From contig ML976830.1 of the NCBI GenBank assembly GCA_010015655.1, positions 1-32,931 of the forward strand: a DNA stretch of 32,931 nt, read 5' to 3'. Positions 20,787 through 32,307 of this stretch are shown one piece after another. Numbering within the stretch: the stretch's first letter is position 1; each line of letters opens with the position of its first letter. This DNA is from Bimuria novae-zelandiae CBS 107.79. Its lineage: Eukaryota > Ascomycota > Dothideomycetes > Pleosporales > Didymosphaeriaceae. Under the pieces are notes generated by a model that was not told where the DNA came from, searched no databases, and saw only the letters and a list, made by a program, of their open reading frames with translations. A program made the translations under genes and the position numbers.

Positions 20787-20879
20787 TACAAAATTAGGAT
20801 TAAGAAATTAGAGTGTTAAGATTATAAAAAATAAAATTTATAAAATTAGAGTTATAAAAGATTATGTAATTAGAATAAC

Positions 20880-23800
20880 CAGTTCGTTGCAGAAAAAGTA
20901 GATAGTTAGGGTAGGTTAGCATAGTATACCAGCGAAGTTAAGGTGCCCAATATAATAATTCGCCCCATTCCCGAGTTGCCCGTGTTTATAGATAGATTAT
21001 TATATTAATTAGAACCAGAAAAGTGCCGATAGGTATTTAAGAGTAGTAAGTTAGTATAGAAGCACTAGCAAATTATCTATAGTTAGTTTATAGGGTAGAA
21101 AAAGGGACGTCTAAGCCTAGTAGTAGAGAAAAAAATCTAATAACGTATTAAATAGGCGTGCAAGGCCGTTTATTACCAGCGATTATTAGTATAAGGCCCT
21201 AGTTTGTAGTATTTCGAGGTGTTAAACAAGGCTAATATAGTACCCGCCAATAAAGAGATAGTATAGTAATAATTACGCTAAAAGATAAAGGAAGCATAGG
21301 CGCGCGTATAGAATAACGCCTATAATATAATTTAGAATAGTAAGCGAGATAAGGTTAACCTATAGTTAAAGTAAACCTAGTAGATACTATATTTAAAGGG
21401 ATTATAGAGGCCTAATTTATTAGCGTGTATTAAGCAGCCTGTGGCTAATAGTAACCTACTCGAACCCGCAGAGGCAGCGATATGGGTAGCTATAAATAAA
21501 TTAGCACGACATAGCCAGAAGTTAATTATTTACTATATTAGCGTATTTATACGGTTGGAGGCTATTCGCATAGAGAAGTATTAGACATTATTCTAGCTAT
21601 AATAACTATATATAGACGAGGCATTAATTATTAAGCACGTTTAGCTATAGTAGTAAATATTAATATTTTTCGCACGCACCTAGCGAGAGCACATATAAAA
21701 AAGCCCGAAGTACTATTTTATATATAAGTAAAAACAGGCGTGGGATGCATTCGTGCGAGTAGTTAGTAAGGAGAATAAGGAGGATAAAGAAATTAATAGA
21801 ATAAAAGTAGACGAGAAAGAAAAAGGAGAAGAATAAGAATAAAAATAAGATAAGAAAGAAAGAGAGGGAGAAGAAGAAATAGAAGAAATAAAAAAAAACC
21901 TTATATTATCCCCTATTTAGTAGGCGTGTTTATAGTTTTATATCGCGTTATTAGACTATTCTGTTACCCGCTAAGAGTACGATAACTCGTTAGTGTATAT
22001 ATTAGTAGTGTTAGGCGTACGCAAGGGTAAATAGAAAGGGCCTAATTAATATTTATAAATTTTATTAGCCGTAATTAAGGTAGCCTATTTTATAGTAGTA
22101 TAAAAGGCATTAGAGATATCACCGCCCAATAACGAGGGATATAGTAGCGACAGCGACAGCGATAGCAGCAGTAATAGTAATAATATAAGAACCCCCTAGA
22201 AAGGATATTTATAGTTTATATAAGACATAATAGACTAATTTATAGTGCGAGGTAGTCACAGACTAATATAATAGATATTAGATTTACGGACATATAGATT
22301 AAAGGTTTATTATAACACCACTATACACGGTCACGTCGAGTAGGCCAGACGCGATAAGTTATTATATAAAGATATCTAGTTTAACATGGCGTAGTTCCGT
22401 AGTATAGTGCACGGATTGGCGGCAAAAGCACAATGGTTATTAATTAACAAATTATTATTTAAAAACTATTACCCCGAACCCGTGCCTAGCATCCTATAGG
22501 AGTAGTTATAAGATAATTTAATAAATAAGTAACCTAGTTAGAATTTTTTATAAGATAAGCGGACGCGTTTACCTATTAATAGATAAAAGTAGTTATTAGA
22601 TTGCATCGTGCAGAACCCGTAATTACGAGACTAATTTATTAAGCCCGCGTCGCAGAGCGGCATCGATTAATAGGAAGTAGAGTAATATATAAACCATATT
22701 ATAGTATTCCGCGAGAAGTTGATTATATTAACGTATTAAATAGGCGGATAACCTGGTAAAGGGCCCGAGATTATAAGCATATAGTATAGTAACACTATAA
22801 AGAGAGAGCACTAGAACATGTTTATTAAGAATAGTATAGTCGTGTTTATAACACGATATTATAAGGGTTATATAGTAAGCGGCGACATTAAGATTATTTA
22901 CCGTTATTTACCGCACGAGGTTAGTAAATTAGTTGTATAGTATATGTGGTTAGTGTTACTATTTTAATAGTAGTTAGAGGCCATCGTGTGGCAGCGAGAC
23001 ACGATATTATCCCATATATAGCCCGCCGACCCAAAGGGACGTAAATAGACTAGCAATTAATTACGAGAGGCATTAAAGCGCGAGAGCCAGATTAGGCTAG
23101 AATAGGAATTAATAATTACTATATACCGCGAGATTACTATTAGGATTAGTTAAAGGTTTTTACGCAAGTCGGCCGCGTTTTAGACTAATAAAGGTAATAA
23201 GAACGAAGTGTTTAATAGCGAGAATATAGCGGTAATTATTACTAATTTATAAGCCAGATACACGCTATATATAGCAGGAATAATATATGCCCACGAATTA
23301 ATAGAGATATTAGGGGCGGTAACTAATAAATAAATATAGTTTCGGATGTCGAGCATGGATTAGTATTAATTTTTAGAATTTAAAGAAATATAGGCATGCA
23401 AGAAGCGAAAATAAGCGCTATTTAAGAAAGAGGCCAACGAGGCACGATATAACTAATAGGCCCACATATAGGATATGGACATAATAGCGTAGTTAAAGTA
23501 AATAGCAGGTAAGTAGGCCAAGTTCTACAGCGTGCAAAAAGAAGTAATTAAGGTAATTATAGCTAGTAAGAGCCCCGTGGTTGCCATTATACTAATAGGC
23601 GTAGGTAAGAGCATGTTATTTATATTGCTAGCATAGGTTAAGCAAGGTAGCACGATAGTAGTAGTAGTCCTATTAGTAGTATTACGCGGAGACATAATAC
23701 GGTAATGTAAAGAGTTGGGTATATCGTGTATAGAGTGGGATAGTTACCGCCCGCTAGATAGTATAGTAATTATAATAGTAACGCCTAAGTCCGCGGTAAA

Positions 23801-24250
23801 GGACCCGTTTTTGTTATTTATTAACTAATTACGGTCGACGAGGCAGTTAGATTATATTATAATTAACGAGTGTTATATCGTGTTAAACCGTTAATATAAT
23901 TTCCGTAAGAGTATATAGTAGTTAGGTAAGTTAGCCAGCGCTAAGACGTAGATAATTATATTAATAGTAATATAACTACTAAGCGAAGAGGAGGAATTAT
24001 TCTAATATATATATTTTAAGCAAGAGTAGGTTAGGGTATTCTAAAATAACACGGCACGTACGAATATCGCGTATAGCGTGATCTAAGTGAGCAAAAGCGT
24101 AAAGAGGAAGAAGGTAGAGGAGATAGTTATATAAATTATAAAATAATAGAGATAAAAGTACACGACGGGCAAGATTAGTATTTATAGTAATAATAAAGTA
24201 AAGGTATAAAAGTTGGCATAGTAAGTAGGATGTAAAGCGTATTATTCTAA
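20880..24250 (+). pseudogene. TLH: Telomere-linked RecQ helicase copy B, truncated at both ends, RIP-saturated
   Basis: A diverged TLH copy in one frame. It begins inside the OrsD region (PNIIIRPIPELPVF near 20948) without the first finger. It continues through a Glu/Lys-rich linker (about 21770-21900), the recombinase-like domain (RYYKGY near 22855; His changed to Tyr at 23259; Tyr nucleophile at 23286) and the first RecQ lobe. Motif I reads IGVGKS (about 23600) and Walker B reads NECY (23865-23876) for DECH. It stops in the middle of the second lobe at TATTCTAACCC (24244-24254), where unrelated sequence begins. The sequence differs from A, C and D well beyond transitions, so it is a separate subfamily. 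Confidence 0.8.
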
Positions 24251-24300
24251 CCCAGGGCAGCATGAACATGTAGCCCTACATGTTAATAGGACCCTGGTTT
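24249..24300. repeat. nested inverted repeat at the copy B breakpoint
   Basis: The inner arms AACATGTAG (24265-24273) and CTACATGTT (24276-24284) are perfect around a CC centre. The outer arms AACCCAGGG and CCCTGGTTT (24249-24257, 24292-24300) pair with one mismatch. It sits exactly where helicase homology ends and the shared TTAGGG-containing flank begins. Confidence 0.7.
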
Positions 24301-24302
24301 TG

Positions 24303-24751
24303 TTAGGGATAGAATATCCGCGCTAGGCCAATTCTTTTATGTATATCTAAGAACGTAGCCCGTATATTAAAGATAATTAACCCCACATGTCAATAGGTTC
24401 CTATAGTCTAATTAACCCAAAATTTTAGTAACAGATTTAGCACACTAAGTTACACGTCCTAGCCAATTTGTAGCACTAAATAATATATAGTTATAGGCAT
24501 TAGGGTTGCGCGTTAGGGTTAAGGTAAATATAATAAGGCGGCGATTAGACACTAGAGGTAGCTCCGAAATAGAGACTAACGCGTAGTATAAGTAAAGACG
24601 CGTTAAGTCGCGAAGAATTCTACGCGTTAAAAAGGCTATATAGTGTAATAGGGACCTATTATTAGAACCCACCTGCAGCAGCGTCGAGCCTGCTATTATA
24701 GTAAAGAGTAGTATTATAAGTAAGTATTTTAAATATTTGCCTAAGTATTTA
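24303..24751. repeat. 5' flank of TLH copy C, with telomere-like motifs
   Basis: Starts with TTAGGGATAGAATATCC, shared with 27086 and 27215. It continues similar to the flank of copy D (27215-27663) up to the OrsD start. TTAGGG occurs at 24500-24505 and 24513-24518. It probably holds the promoter and leader of the TLH gene. A minus-strand frame of 106 codons (24445-24765) has a counterpart before copy D, but this only reflects shared ancestry of the DNA. Confidence 0.7.
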
Positions 24752-27034
24752 TTAGCAATATGCAAAGAGTGTAGGTACGGGGTTTAGCCTAGCTAGGCAA
24801 GTAACTATTTATGGTAGATTTATTAGGGTGTTAGGCGCACGCGAGCGTAGTTAGTAGTAAATAAGCTTAATAGCTAGGCTAGTTTACTCTAGTATACTAA
24901 TAAGCTAGAGGTGCCTAGTCGGAGCATTAAACCTATTAGCCAGTTATTAGTATATATAAATAGATTAATATGCTAATTAGCCCTAGGCTAGTATTATTAG
25001 ATTATTTAAAGTTTCCGCGTTATAAAGAACTATTGGCGCCATGTTTATAGTTAGTTACTAGCAGGTAAAGGTGGCTATTCACGTTAATTAGAGAAGTAAA
25101 GCATATAGTTACATAGTAATTAGGGTTAGAGGCGCGTTTATTGCCAACGATTATTAGCCTAGGGCGCCGGTTTGCAGTATTTCGAGGTCTACTAACCTAA
25201 ACCCACCCCCAAACCCGTGGACGGCGAGGCCAGGTGGGCAAGCGTTAGCAGGAACATGGATAAGGCATGGGCCAATATGTAAAAGCGGGCCAAGACAATA
25301 ATCCAGGATAGCGCGCGAGACGAGGTAAATCTATAATTAGAGTAAACTAAGTAGATGCCGTATTTAGTAGGCATAAAGCGGCCTAAATTATTAGTAAGCG
25401 TAGAAGAGCCTAAAGCCAAAGAGGAGCCTATAGCGGCCACTATATGGGAGGCTATAGATAGGTTGGCGTAGTTTAGCCAGGCGTCTATTATCTACCGCAC
25501 GGGGATATTTATGCGATTAAAAGTAATCTAGATAGAGAAGCACTAGACGCAGTTTACGCTATTATAGCTATATATAGATAAGAAGGCGGTTGGTAATTAT
25601 GCCTAGTTATAAAAGTAGATATTAATATTTTTTTAGCGAACGTAGTAAGCGCACGCGTAAAAGAGCCTTACGTACTAGTTTACCTAGTAGTAGCGTAAGG
25701 CGTGGGAGGCGTTAGTAAAGGTAGTAGGAGGAGTGGCAGAGGAGGAAGAGGAGAAAAAAGAGGAAGAAATAAAAGAGATAAGAGATAAAGACAATAGTGT
25801 AGATAAGGCGATAATAAATAACGTAGATAGTGTAGTAGGAGAGATAGAGGCTAAGTAGAAAGTAGAGGAGGCTAGAATTATGGGTAAGCGTAAAGTGTTA
25901 TTAAGTATTAAGAAATCGTGTTTGGCGTTTTGCATTGTATTATTAAGCCAGTTTATTACTTATAAAGAGTACGATAGCCCGTTGGTGTATATATTAGTTA
26001 TATTAGGGGTAAAGGAGGACGGGTGGAAGGGCGCTAAATAGTACCTACCTATTTTATTAGCTATTATTAAGGTTACCTAGTTTATAGTGGTGTAGTAGGC
26101 GTTGGAATTGTTAGATATATTTATAGGAGACAATATAGATAGTAATAGCGTATATAAAAGTAATAGGGACAGCACCCAGCGACGGGGCCAGTTAAAAGGG
26201 TGTTTATAGTAGGTTTAGTAGATAATAGACAGGTTTATAGTGCGCGATAGCCACAGCCCTATATAGTGGATATTGGATTTACGGACGTACGGGCTGAAGA
26301 TCTATTATAACACGACGTTACGTAGTTATATAGAGTGGGTAGGGTAGGACGAGTTATTATATAAGGAGCTATAGTTTACTATAGCCTAGTTTCGCAGCAT
26401 GGTGCACGGGTTAAGGGAGGAGAGTTAGTAATTATTAATAGAGGATTTATTATTTAGTAATGGCCTGTCCGCCGAGCCCGTCCCCAGCATCCTATAGGAG
26501 AGTTTACGCGATAATCTAACTAATAAGTAACTAGGGTGGAATTTTTTAAAAGACCAGCGCACCTGCATGCCCGTGGACAAGGAGTAGTAATTATATAAGC
26601 GGGTTAGTTAGGATGCCCGGATTAGGGACTAGTTTATAAAGCTAGGCACTCGTTCGGGCGTTAACTAGTAAAAGGTTAGGCGGTATATAAACTAGGTAAT
26701 TATATTTAGGGAGAAGTTAATCGCGTTAATGTATATTATAGGTAGGTAGCCAGCCAAAGGGCCCGAGATTATAAGTATCTGGCACAGTAATATAGTTAAA
26801 GGGGGCCACCGTAATATATTCGTTAAGGACGGCAAGGTAGTGTTTATAACAAGATACTATAAAGAGTATGCCGTTAGTAGCAACGTTAAGATTATTTACT
26901 AGTATTTACCACGCGAGGTAGGCGAGTTAGTAGTATATTATATATGGCTAGTGTTGCTATTCTAGCAGCGGATAGAGGCGATAGTATAAAAGAAGGAGGC
27001 AATTTTATTATATATATGGCTAGCCAACCCTAAC
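24752..27034 (+). pseudogene. TLH: Telomere-linked RecQ helicase copy C, 3'-truncated, RIP-saturated
   Basis: One continuous frame from the OrsD region (LAICKECRYGV at 24752, then LICQ-type second finger) through a conserved linker, a Glu-rich tract (about 25735-25790) and the first half of the recombinase-like domain (box I Arg now Lys at 26756; TRYYKEYAV at about 26850). It breaks off at 27034, just before box II, so it lacks the catalytic His and Tyr, the whole helicase and the tail. The break is inside CCCTAAC, which is native to the gene (copy A has the same CCCTAAC followed by AGGCG), and continues as CCAGGGC. It is the least mutated of the four in places, keeping several Trp and Gln codons. 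Confidence 0.85.
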
Positions 27035-27289
27035 CCAGGGCTGCAACTGGAGTCAGGGCTAAGTCTAGTTTTATAGTTAACTTTATTAGGGATAGAATAT
27101 CCGCGCTAGGCCAATTCCTGTGCGTATATTTTATCACGTAGGCTAAGTCCAGTAAACACTAACCCAGGGCTGCAACTAGAGTCAGGGCTAAGTCTAGTTT
27201 TATAGTTAACTTTATTAGGGATAGAATATCCGCGCTAGGCCAATTCCTGTGCGTATATTTTATCACGTAGGCTAAGTCTAGTAAATACT
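27032..27289 (+). repeat. two tandem 129-bp units
   Basis: 27032-27160 and 27161-27289 are nearly identical, with a few transitions. Each starts AACCCAGGGCTGCAACT and contains TTAGGGATAGAATATCC (27086, 27215). They join the truncated end of copy C to the flank of copy D. Confidence 0.92.
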
Positions 27290-27663
27290 TACTCGCCGGT
27301 CCAGTTAGGTTCCCATAGGCTAATTAACCCAAAATTTGGGCTATAAATTTAGCACGTTAAGTTACACGTCCCAGCTAATTTGCAGCGCTAAAAACTATAT
27401 AGTTATAGGTGTTAGGGTTGCGCGTTAGGGTTAGGGTAAACATAATAAGGCGGCGATCAGACACTAAAGGCGGCTCTAAAATAGTGGCTAACACATAGTA
27501 CAAGCAAAGACGCGTTAAGTCGCGAAGAATTCCACGCGTTAAAAAGGCTATACAGTGTAATAGGGACCCATTATTAGGACCTACCCGCAGCAGCGTTAAG
27601 CCTACTATTATAGCGAAAAGTAGTATTGCAAGCGAGTATTTTAAACATTTACCCGAGCATTTA
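27290..27663. repeat. 5' flank of TLH copy D, with telomere-like repeats
   Basis: Homologous to the flank of copy C. It carries TTAGGG at 27412 and a TTAGGG dimer at 27425-27436. It likely contains the promoter and the start codon of copy D; an ATA near 27614 could be the mutated ATG, but this is a guess. Confidence 0.65.
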
Positions 27664-30600
27664 TTAGCAATATGCAAAGAATACAGGTACGGGGTTTTAC
27701 TTAGTTAGGCCAGAAGCCATTTATAGCGTGTCTATAGGCTTAGTAGCAAGAAAGCGCAGCTGGTAGCAGATAAGCTTAGTAGCTAGGCCGGTTTAATATA
27801 GTATGCCGGCGAGCTAGAGGCGCCCCGTTAGACTATCGAGCCTATTAGCTAGTTACTAGTATATACGGACGGGTTAATGTGCTAATTAGATCTAGATTAA
27901 TGTTACTAGATATTTTAAAGCGAAGAGGTTATAAGGAAGCATTGGCAAAAGGTGCATAATTAGTTATTAGCAGGCAGAGGTGGTTATCCTAGTTAAATAG
28001 AGTAGAAGCGCATATAGTTACGCAATAAGCAGGGTTATAAAGCCGTCTATTACTAGCGATTATTCGCCCAAGGCGCCAGTTCGCAGTATTTCGAGGTCCA
28101 CTAACCCAACTCCACCCCCGAACCCGTGGACGGCGAGGCCGGGTGGGCAAGCGTTAGTAAGAACATAGACAAGGCGTGGGCCAACGTGCAAAAGTGGGCT
28201 AGGACAATAATCTAGAATAGCGCGCGGGATAAAGTAAATCTATAGCTAAAGTAGACTAGGTAGATGCTATATTTAGTAGGCATAGAGTAGCCCAAATTAT
28301 TAGCGAGCGTAAAAGAGCCTAAAGCCAAAGAGAAGCCTATGGCGGTCGCCATATAAGAGGCTATAAATAGGTTAGCGTAGTTTAGCCAGGCGTCTATTAT
28401 CCACCGCACGGGGATATTCGTGCGATTAGAAGTAATCTAGACAAAGAAGCACTAAACGCGGTTCACGCTATTATAGCTATATATAGATAAGAAGGTAGTT
28501 AGCGACCATGCCCAGCTATAGAAGTAGATATTAATGTTTTTTTAGTAAACGCAGCAAGCGCACGCGTAAAAGAGCCCCACGTACCGGTTTACCCAGCGGC
28601 AGCGCGAGGCGTGGGAGGCTTTAGTAAAGGCGGCAGGAGGAGCGGCAGAGGAGGAAGAGAAGGAAGAGGAGGAAGAGGAGGAAGAGAAGAAAGAGGAGAA
28701 AGAAGAGAAAGAGGAGAAAGAAATAAAAGAGATAGAAAATAAAGATAGCGGTGTAGATAAGGCAATAATAAACAACGCAGACAGTATGGTGGAAGAGATA
28801 GAGGCCAAGCAGGAGGTAAAGGAGGGTAGAATTATAGGCAAGCGTAAAGCGTTATTAAGTATTAAGAAATTATATTTAGCGTTTTGCATCGCATTATTAA
28901 GCCAGTCTATTACCCGTAAAGAGTATAATAGCCCGTTAGTGTATACATTAACCATGTTAGGGGTAAAGGAGGACAGGTAGAAGGGCGCTAAATAGTACCC
29001 GCCTATTTTATTAGCTATTATTAAGGTTACCTAGTTTATAGTAGTGCAGTAGGCGTTAGAATTATTAAATGCATTTATAAGAGACGACATAGACAGCGAT
29101 AGCGCGTATAAGAGCGATAGGGACAGCACCCAGTAATAGGGCTAACTAAAAGGGTGTTTGCAGCACGTCTAGTAGATAATAAATAGGTTTATAGTACGCA
29201 ATAGCCATAGCCCCATGCAGTAGATGTTGGATTTACGGACGTATAGGCTAAAGATCTATTATAACACGACGTTACGCGGCCATGTAGAGTGGGTAGAGCA
29301 GGATAAGTTATTATATAAGGAGCTATAGTTTACTATAGCCCAGTTCCGCAGCATGGTGCACGGGTTAAGGAAGGAGAGTTAGTAGTTATTAATAGAGGAT
29401 TTATTATTTAGTAACGGCCTGTCCGCCGAGCCCGTCCCCAGCATCCTATAGGAGAGTTTACGCGATAATCTAACTAATAAGTAACTAGGGTAGAATTTTT
29501 TAAAAGACCAGCGCACTCGCATGCCCGTGAATAGGGAGTAGTAATTATATAAGCGGGTTAGTTAGGACGCCCAGATTAGGGACTAGTTTATAAAGCTAGG
29601 CACCTATTTAGGCGTCAACCCGTAAGAGGTTAGGTAGTATATGGACTAGGTAGTTATATTTAGGGAGAAGTTAATTACGTTAATGCACATTATAGGCAGA
29701 TAGCCAGCCAGAGAACCTAAGATTATAAGCATCCGGCATAGTAATATAGTTAAAGGGGGCCATCGCAATATATTTGTTAAGAATAGTAAGATAGTATTTA
29801 TAATAAGATACTATAAAGGGTATGCCGTTAGCGGCGACGTTAAGATTATCCACTAGTATTTACTACGCGAGGTGGGCGAGTTAGTAGTGTATTATATATG
29901 GCTAGTGTTGCTATTCCAGCAGCGAATAGAGGCGATAGTATAGAAGAAAGAGGTAATTTCGTTGTATATATAACTAGCCGACCCCAATAGGCGCAAGTGG
30001 ACGACAGACTAGTTATAAAAGGTATTAAAACGCAAGACTAGCGTCAGATTAGGCCAGCCATTAATAATTACTACATACCGTGAGATCGCCATTAGCATTA
30101 GTTAACGGTTTTTACGCGGGTCCGCGGCGTTTTAGCCAGAAAAAAGAGATAAAAGCAAGGCATAGAATAAAGAAAACACGATAGCGTTAGTAGTAAATTT
30201 ACAGGCCAGGCACACAGCGCACGTGGCGGGTATAGTGTACACATAAGGTATTATAAAGTAGGCCAGGGTAATAGTAGATAGGCAATAGTAGTTTTAGATA
30301 TTAAGCACGGATTAGTATTAATTTTTAGAGTTTCCGCTAAATAGTAGTAAGGAGGATAGGTGCAGGAAGCAAAAGAGGACGCCATTTAAGAGTAAGGCGA
30401 ACGAGGCCAGGATAGATTAGTAGGGAAGATTAAGAAAGATAGACACCGCCAAGTAGTTATAGAGGATGGCAGGTAAGATAGTAATATTTTAAAGCGTGTA
30501 GCGAAAGGCGATTAATGCCATCGTGGGTAAAGAGAGCCCTATAGTAGTAGTAATACTAACAGGGGCAGGCAAGAGCATGTTGTTTATGTTACTAGCGTAG

Positions 30601-32307
30601 GCCAAGCAGGGTAGCACGACTATTATTATCGTCTCGTTAATTATATTATAAGATAATATAATATAGTAGTGTAAAAAGCTAGGGATATTATATACAGCGT
30701 AGGAGAGCCAGCGCCCGCCCAACGTAGCCACGATAGTATTAGTAACGCCTAAGTTAGCTATCACGTAGGGGTTTACCACATTTATAAACTATTTAAGAGT
30801 AACACAATAGTTAGACTAGATTGTAATTAATAAGTGCCACATTATATTAAATCGGCGGTACACATTCTGTAAGCAGATATAATAGTTAGGCAAGTTAGTA
30901 GCCGCGAAGACGTAGATAGTATTATTAATAGTAATATTACTACCTAGTAAAGAGGATAAGTTATTTTAATAGATATATTTTAATCCTAATTAGGTTAAGG
31001 TATTCCGAGTAGAGACGGCGCGGACGAACGTGGCATACTAGGTAATTAAAATAGGGAGAGCAGCGAAGAAGCAGGAGGTAAAGAAAATAATATTAGGCGT
31101 AGTGTAATAGAAGTTACGCAGGTATAGGCAGGGTAAGATAGTAATATATAGTAATTTAGTACGTAAGGTTAAGGCGTTGGCGTAATAGTTAGGGTGCCAT
31201 GCGTATTATTACAACACTATTAGTAAGGTAAGCATGTTAAAGGATTTTATATTAGGTAGTAAGCAGGTTATTATAGCCACGAGCGCGTTAGGGATAGGCG
31301 TTAATATTTCTAATATCTAGTGTATTGTCTATATTAATTGGCCGTTTTTCGTGTTGAATTACGCGCAGGAGAGCGACCGGGCAGGATAAGATAGGGCACG
31401 GAGCAAGGCGGTTATAATAGTGCAGGAAGGGGCATAGTAAGTGGCTAAAGATAAGTAGAAGGAGAAGGAGCATGCGTTAGTGTAAGCGTTAGTAGGAGAA
31501 GGCGGGGCGGCGACGTGCAGGCGAGTAGTGTTAGGCGGGTATTTAAATCGCAGAGAAGTAGAGCGAGTAGGGTGTAAAGAGGGGGAAGAGAAATGCGATA
31601 TTTATAAAGGAGGCAAAAAGACAAAAGAGGAGGAGAGTAAGGAGGGTAGCGATAGGGATAGTAGTAATAGAGAAGAGATAAACGTGGTTAAAGTAAAGAG
31701 AAAGAGGGATAGGGAGACTAAGAGGAAAGTAGTATAGTATATATTCTAGTAGTAGGAGCAGACACGACGGGGTCCGTAGTAAAGGTTTATACAGGACTAG
31801 TAAGAGGCGTACGCCAGTATAAAATAATTACGTAGTTAGTTGGCATAATAGGTAAATTAGTACGGGATATATAAGGGTGCGGGCGATGGACAGAGCGTAC
31901 ACGACATTTAGTAATATTAGCAAGTAGAGAGCTAGCAGGCAAAGGAGCTAATTAAGAAAATAGAGTAGTAAATCTAGTACAAGCCATATTTAGGTTATTT
32001 TTAGTGCGGGGTACCACAGGAGATGTGCCATTAATAGGAGGAGAACGGATAAGGGCGTTATCGGCAGGCAGTAGGCGGCGAATGCTAGTATTATAGCATT
32101 TTAGTAGGTAGATTAATAGGGATCGTGCATGGCAGCGAGGATTCCGTTAGGAACCGTTAGGTTAATAGATTATTATGTAAGAGGGTTGATGGATCGTTAA
32201 TAGATGGGTTAGTTTAATATTTAGGGACAAAGCAGGCATTTGATTCGGTAAAGAGTAACCGTTTAGTGGCTAAGTTTTGTTAGATTACCCGATTATTAGG
32301 AGAGTAG
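27664..32307 (+). pseudogene. TLH: Telomere-linked RecQ helicase copy D, full length, RIP-saturated
   Basis: About 1,550 codons in one frame, with very many TAA/TAG codons and no net frameshift between 27664 and 32307. Order: OrsD finger 1 (LAICKEYRYGV; Cys now Tyr), finger 2 (YTDGLMC), linker, poly-Glu tract (28640-28740), and a recombinase-like domain with Arg 29710, Lys 29815, Arg 30079, His 30211 and Tyr 30238. RecQ follows, with motif I LTGAGKS (30556-30576), Walker B NKCH for DECH (30829-30840) and motif VI QESDRAG (about 31367). After the helicase comes GGYLNRREVERVGCKEGEEK (31534 on) with Cys residues, then the tail with CGVPQEICH and a Leu-rich end, stopping at TAG 32305. The protein would be nuclear and act on subtelomeric DNA. 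It is the best template here for the family architecture. Confidence 0.88.

Larger units (their letters stand above)
18536..20879. repeat. AT-rich, C-poor subtelomeric spacer
   Basis: About 2.3 kb of low-complexity sequence made mainly of A, T and G on the plus strand, with C almost absent. No gene was found; the minus-strand frame at 19025-19276 encodes only Phe/Leu/Tyr/Ile-rich sequence typical of such composition. The first 100 bp resemble the 3' flank of copy D (from 32308), so this spacer belongs to the repeated unit. It holds the 24-bp minisatellite and degenerate TTAGGG repeats. Confidence 0.8.

Noticed and set aside
24445..24765. Minus-strand ORF of 106 codons with a counterpart at 27375-27677
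   Set aside because: Both lie in homologous TLH flanks. The protein is hydrophobic and low in complexity, as expected for RIPped DNA, and has no recognised domain.
28542..28955. Minus-strand ORF of 137 codons with Ser/Phe-rich run
   Set aside because: Antisense of the poly-Glu linker of helicase copy D; a matching shadow lies in copy C at 25684-25935.
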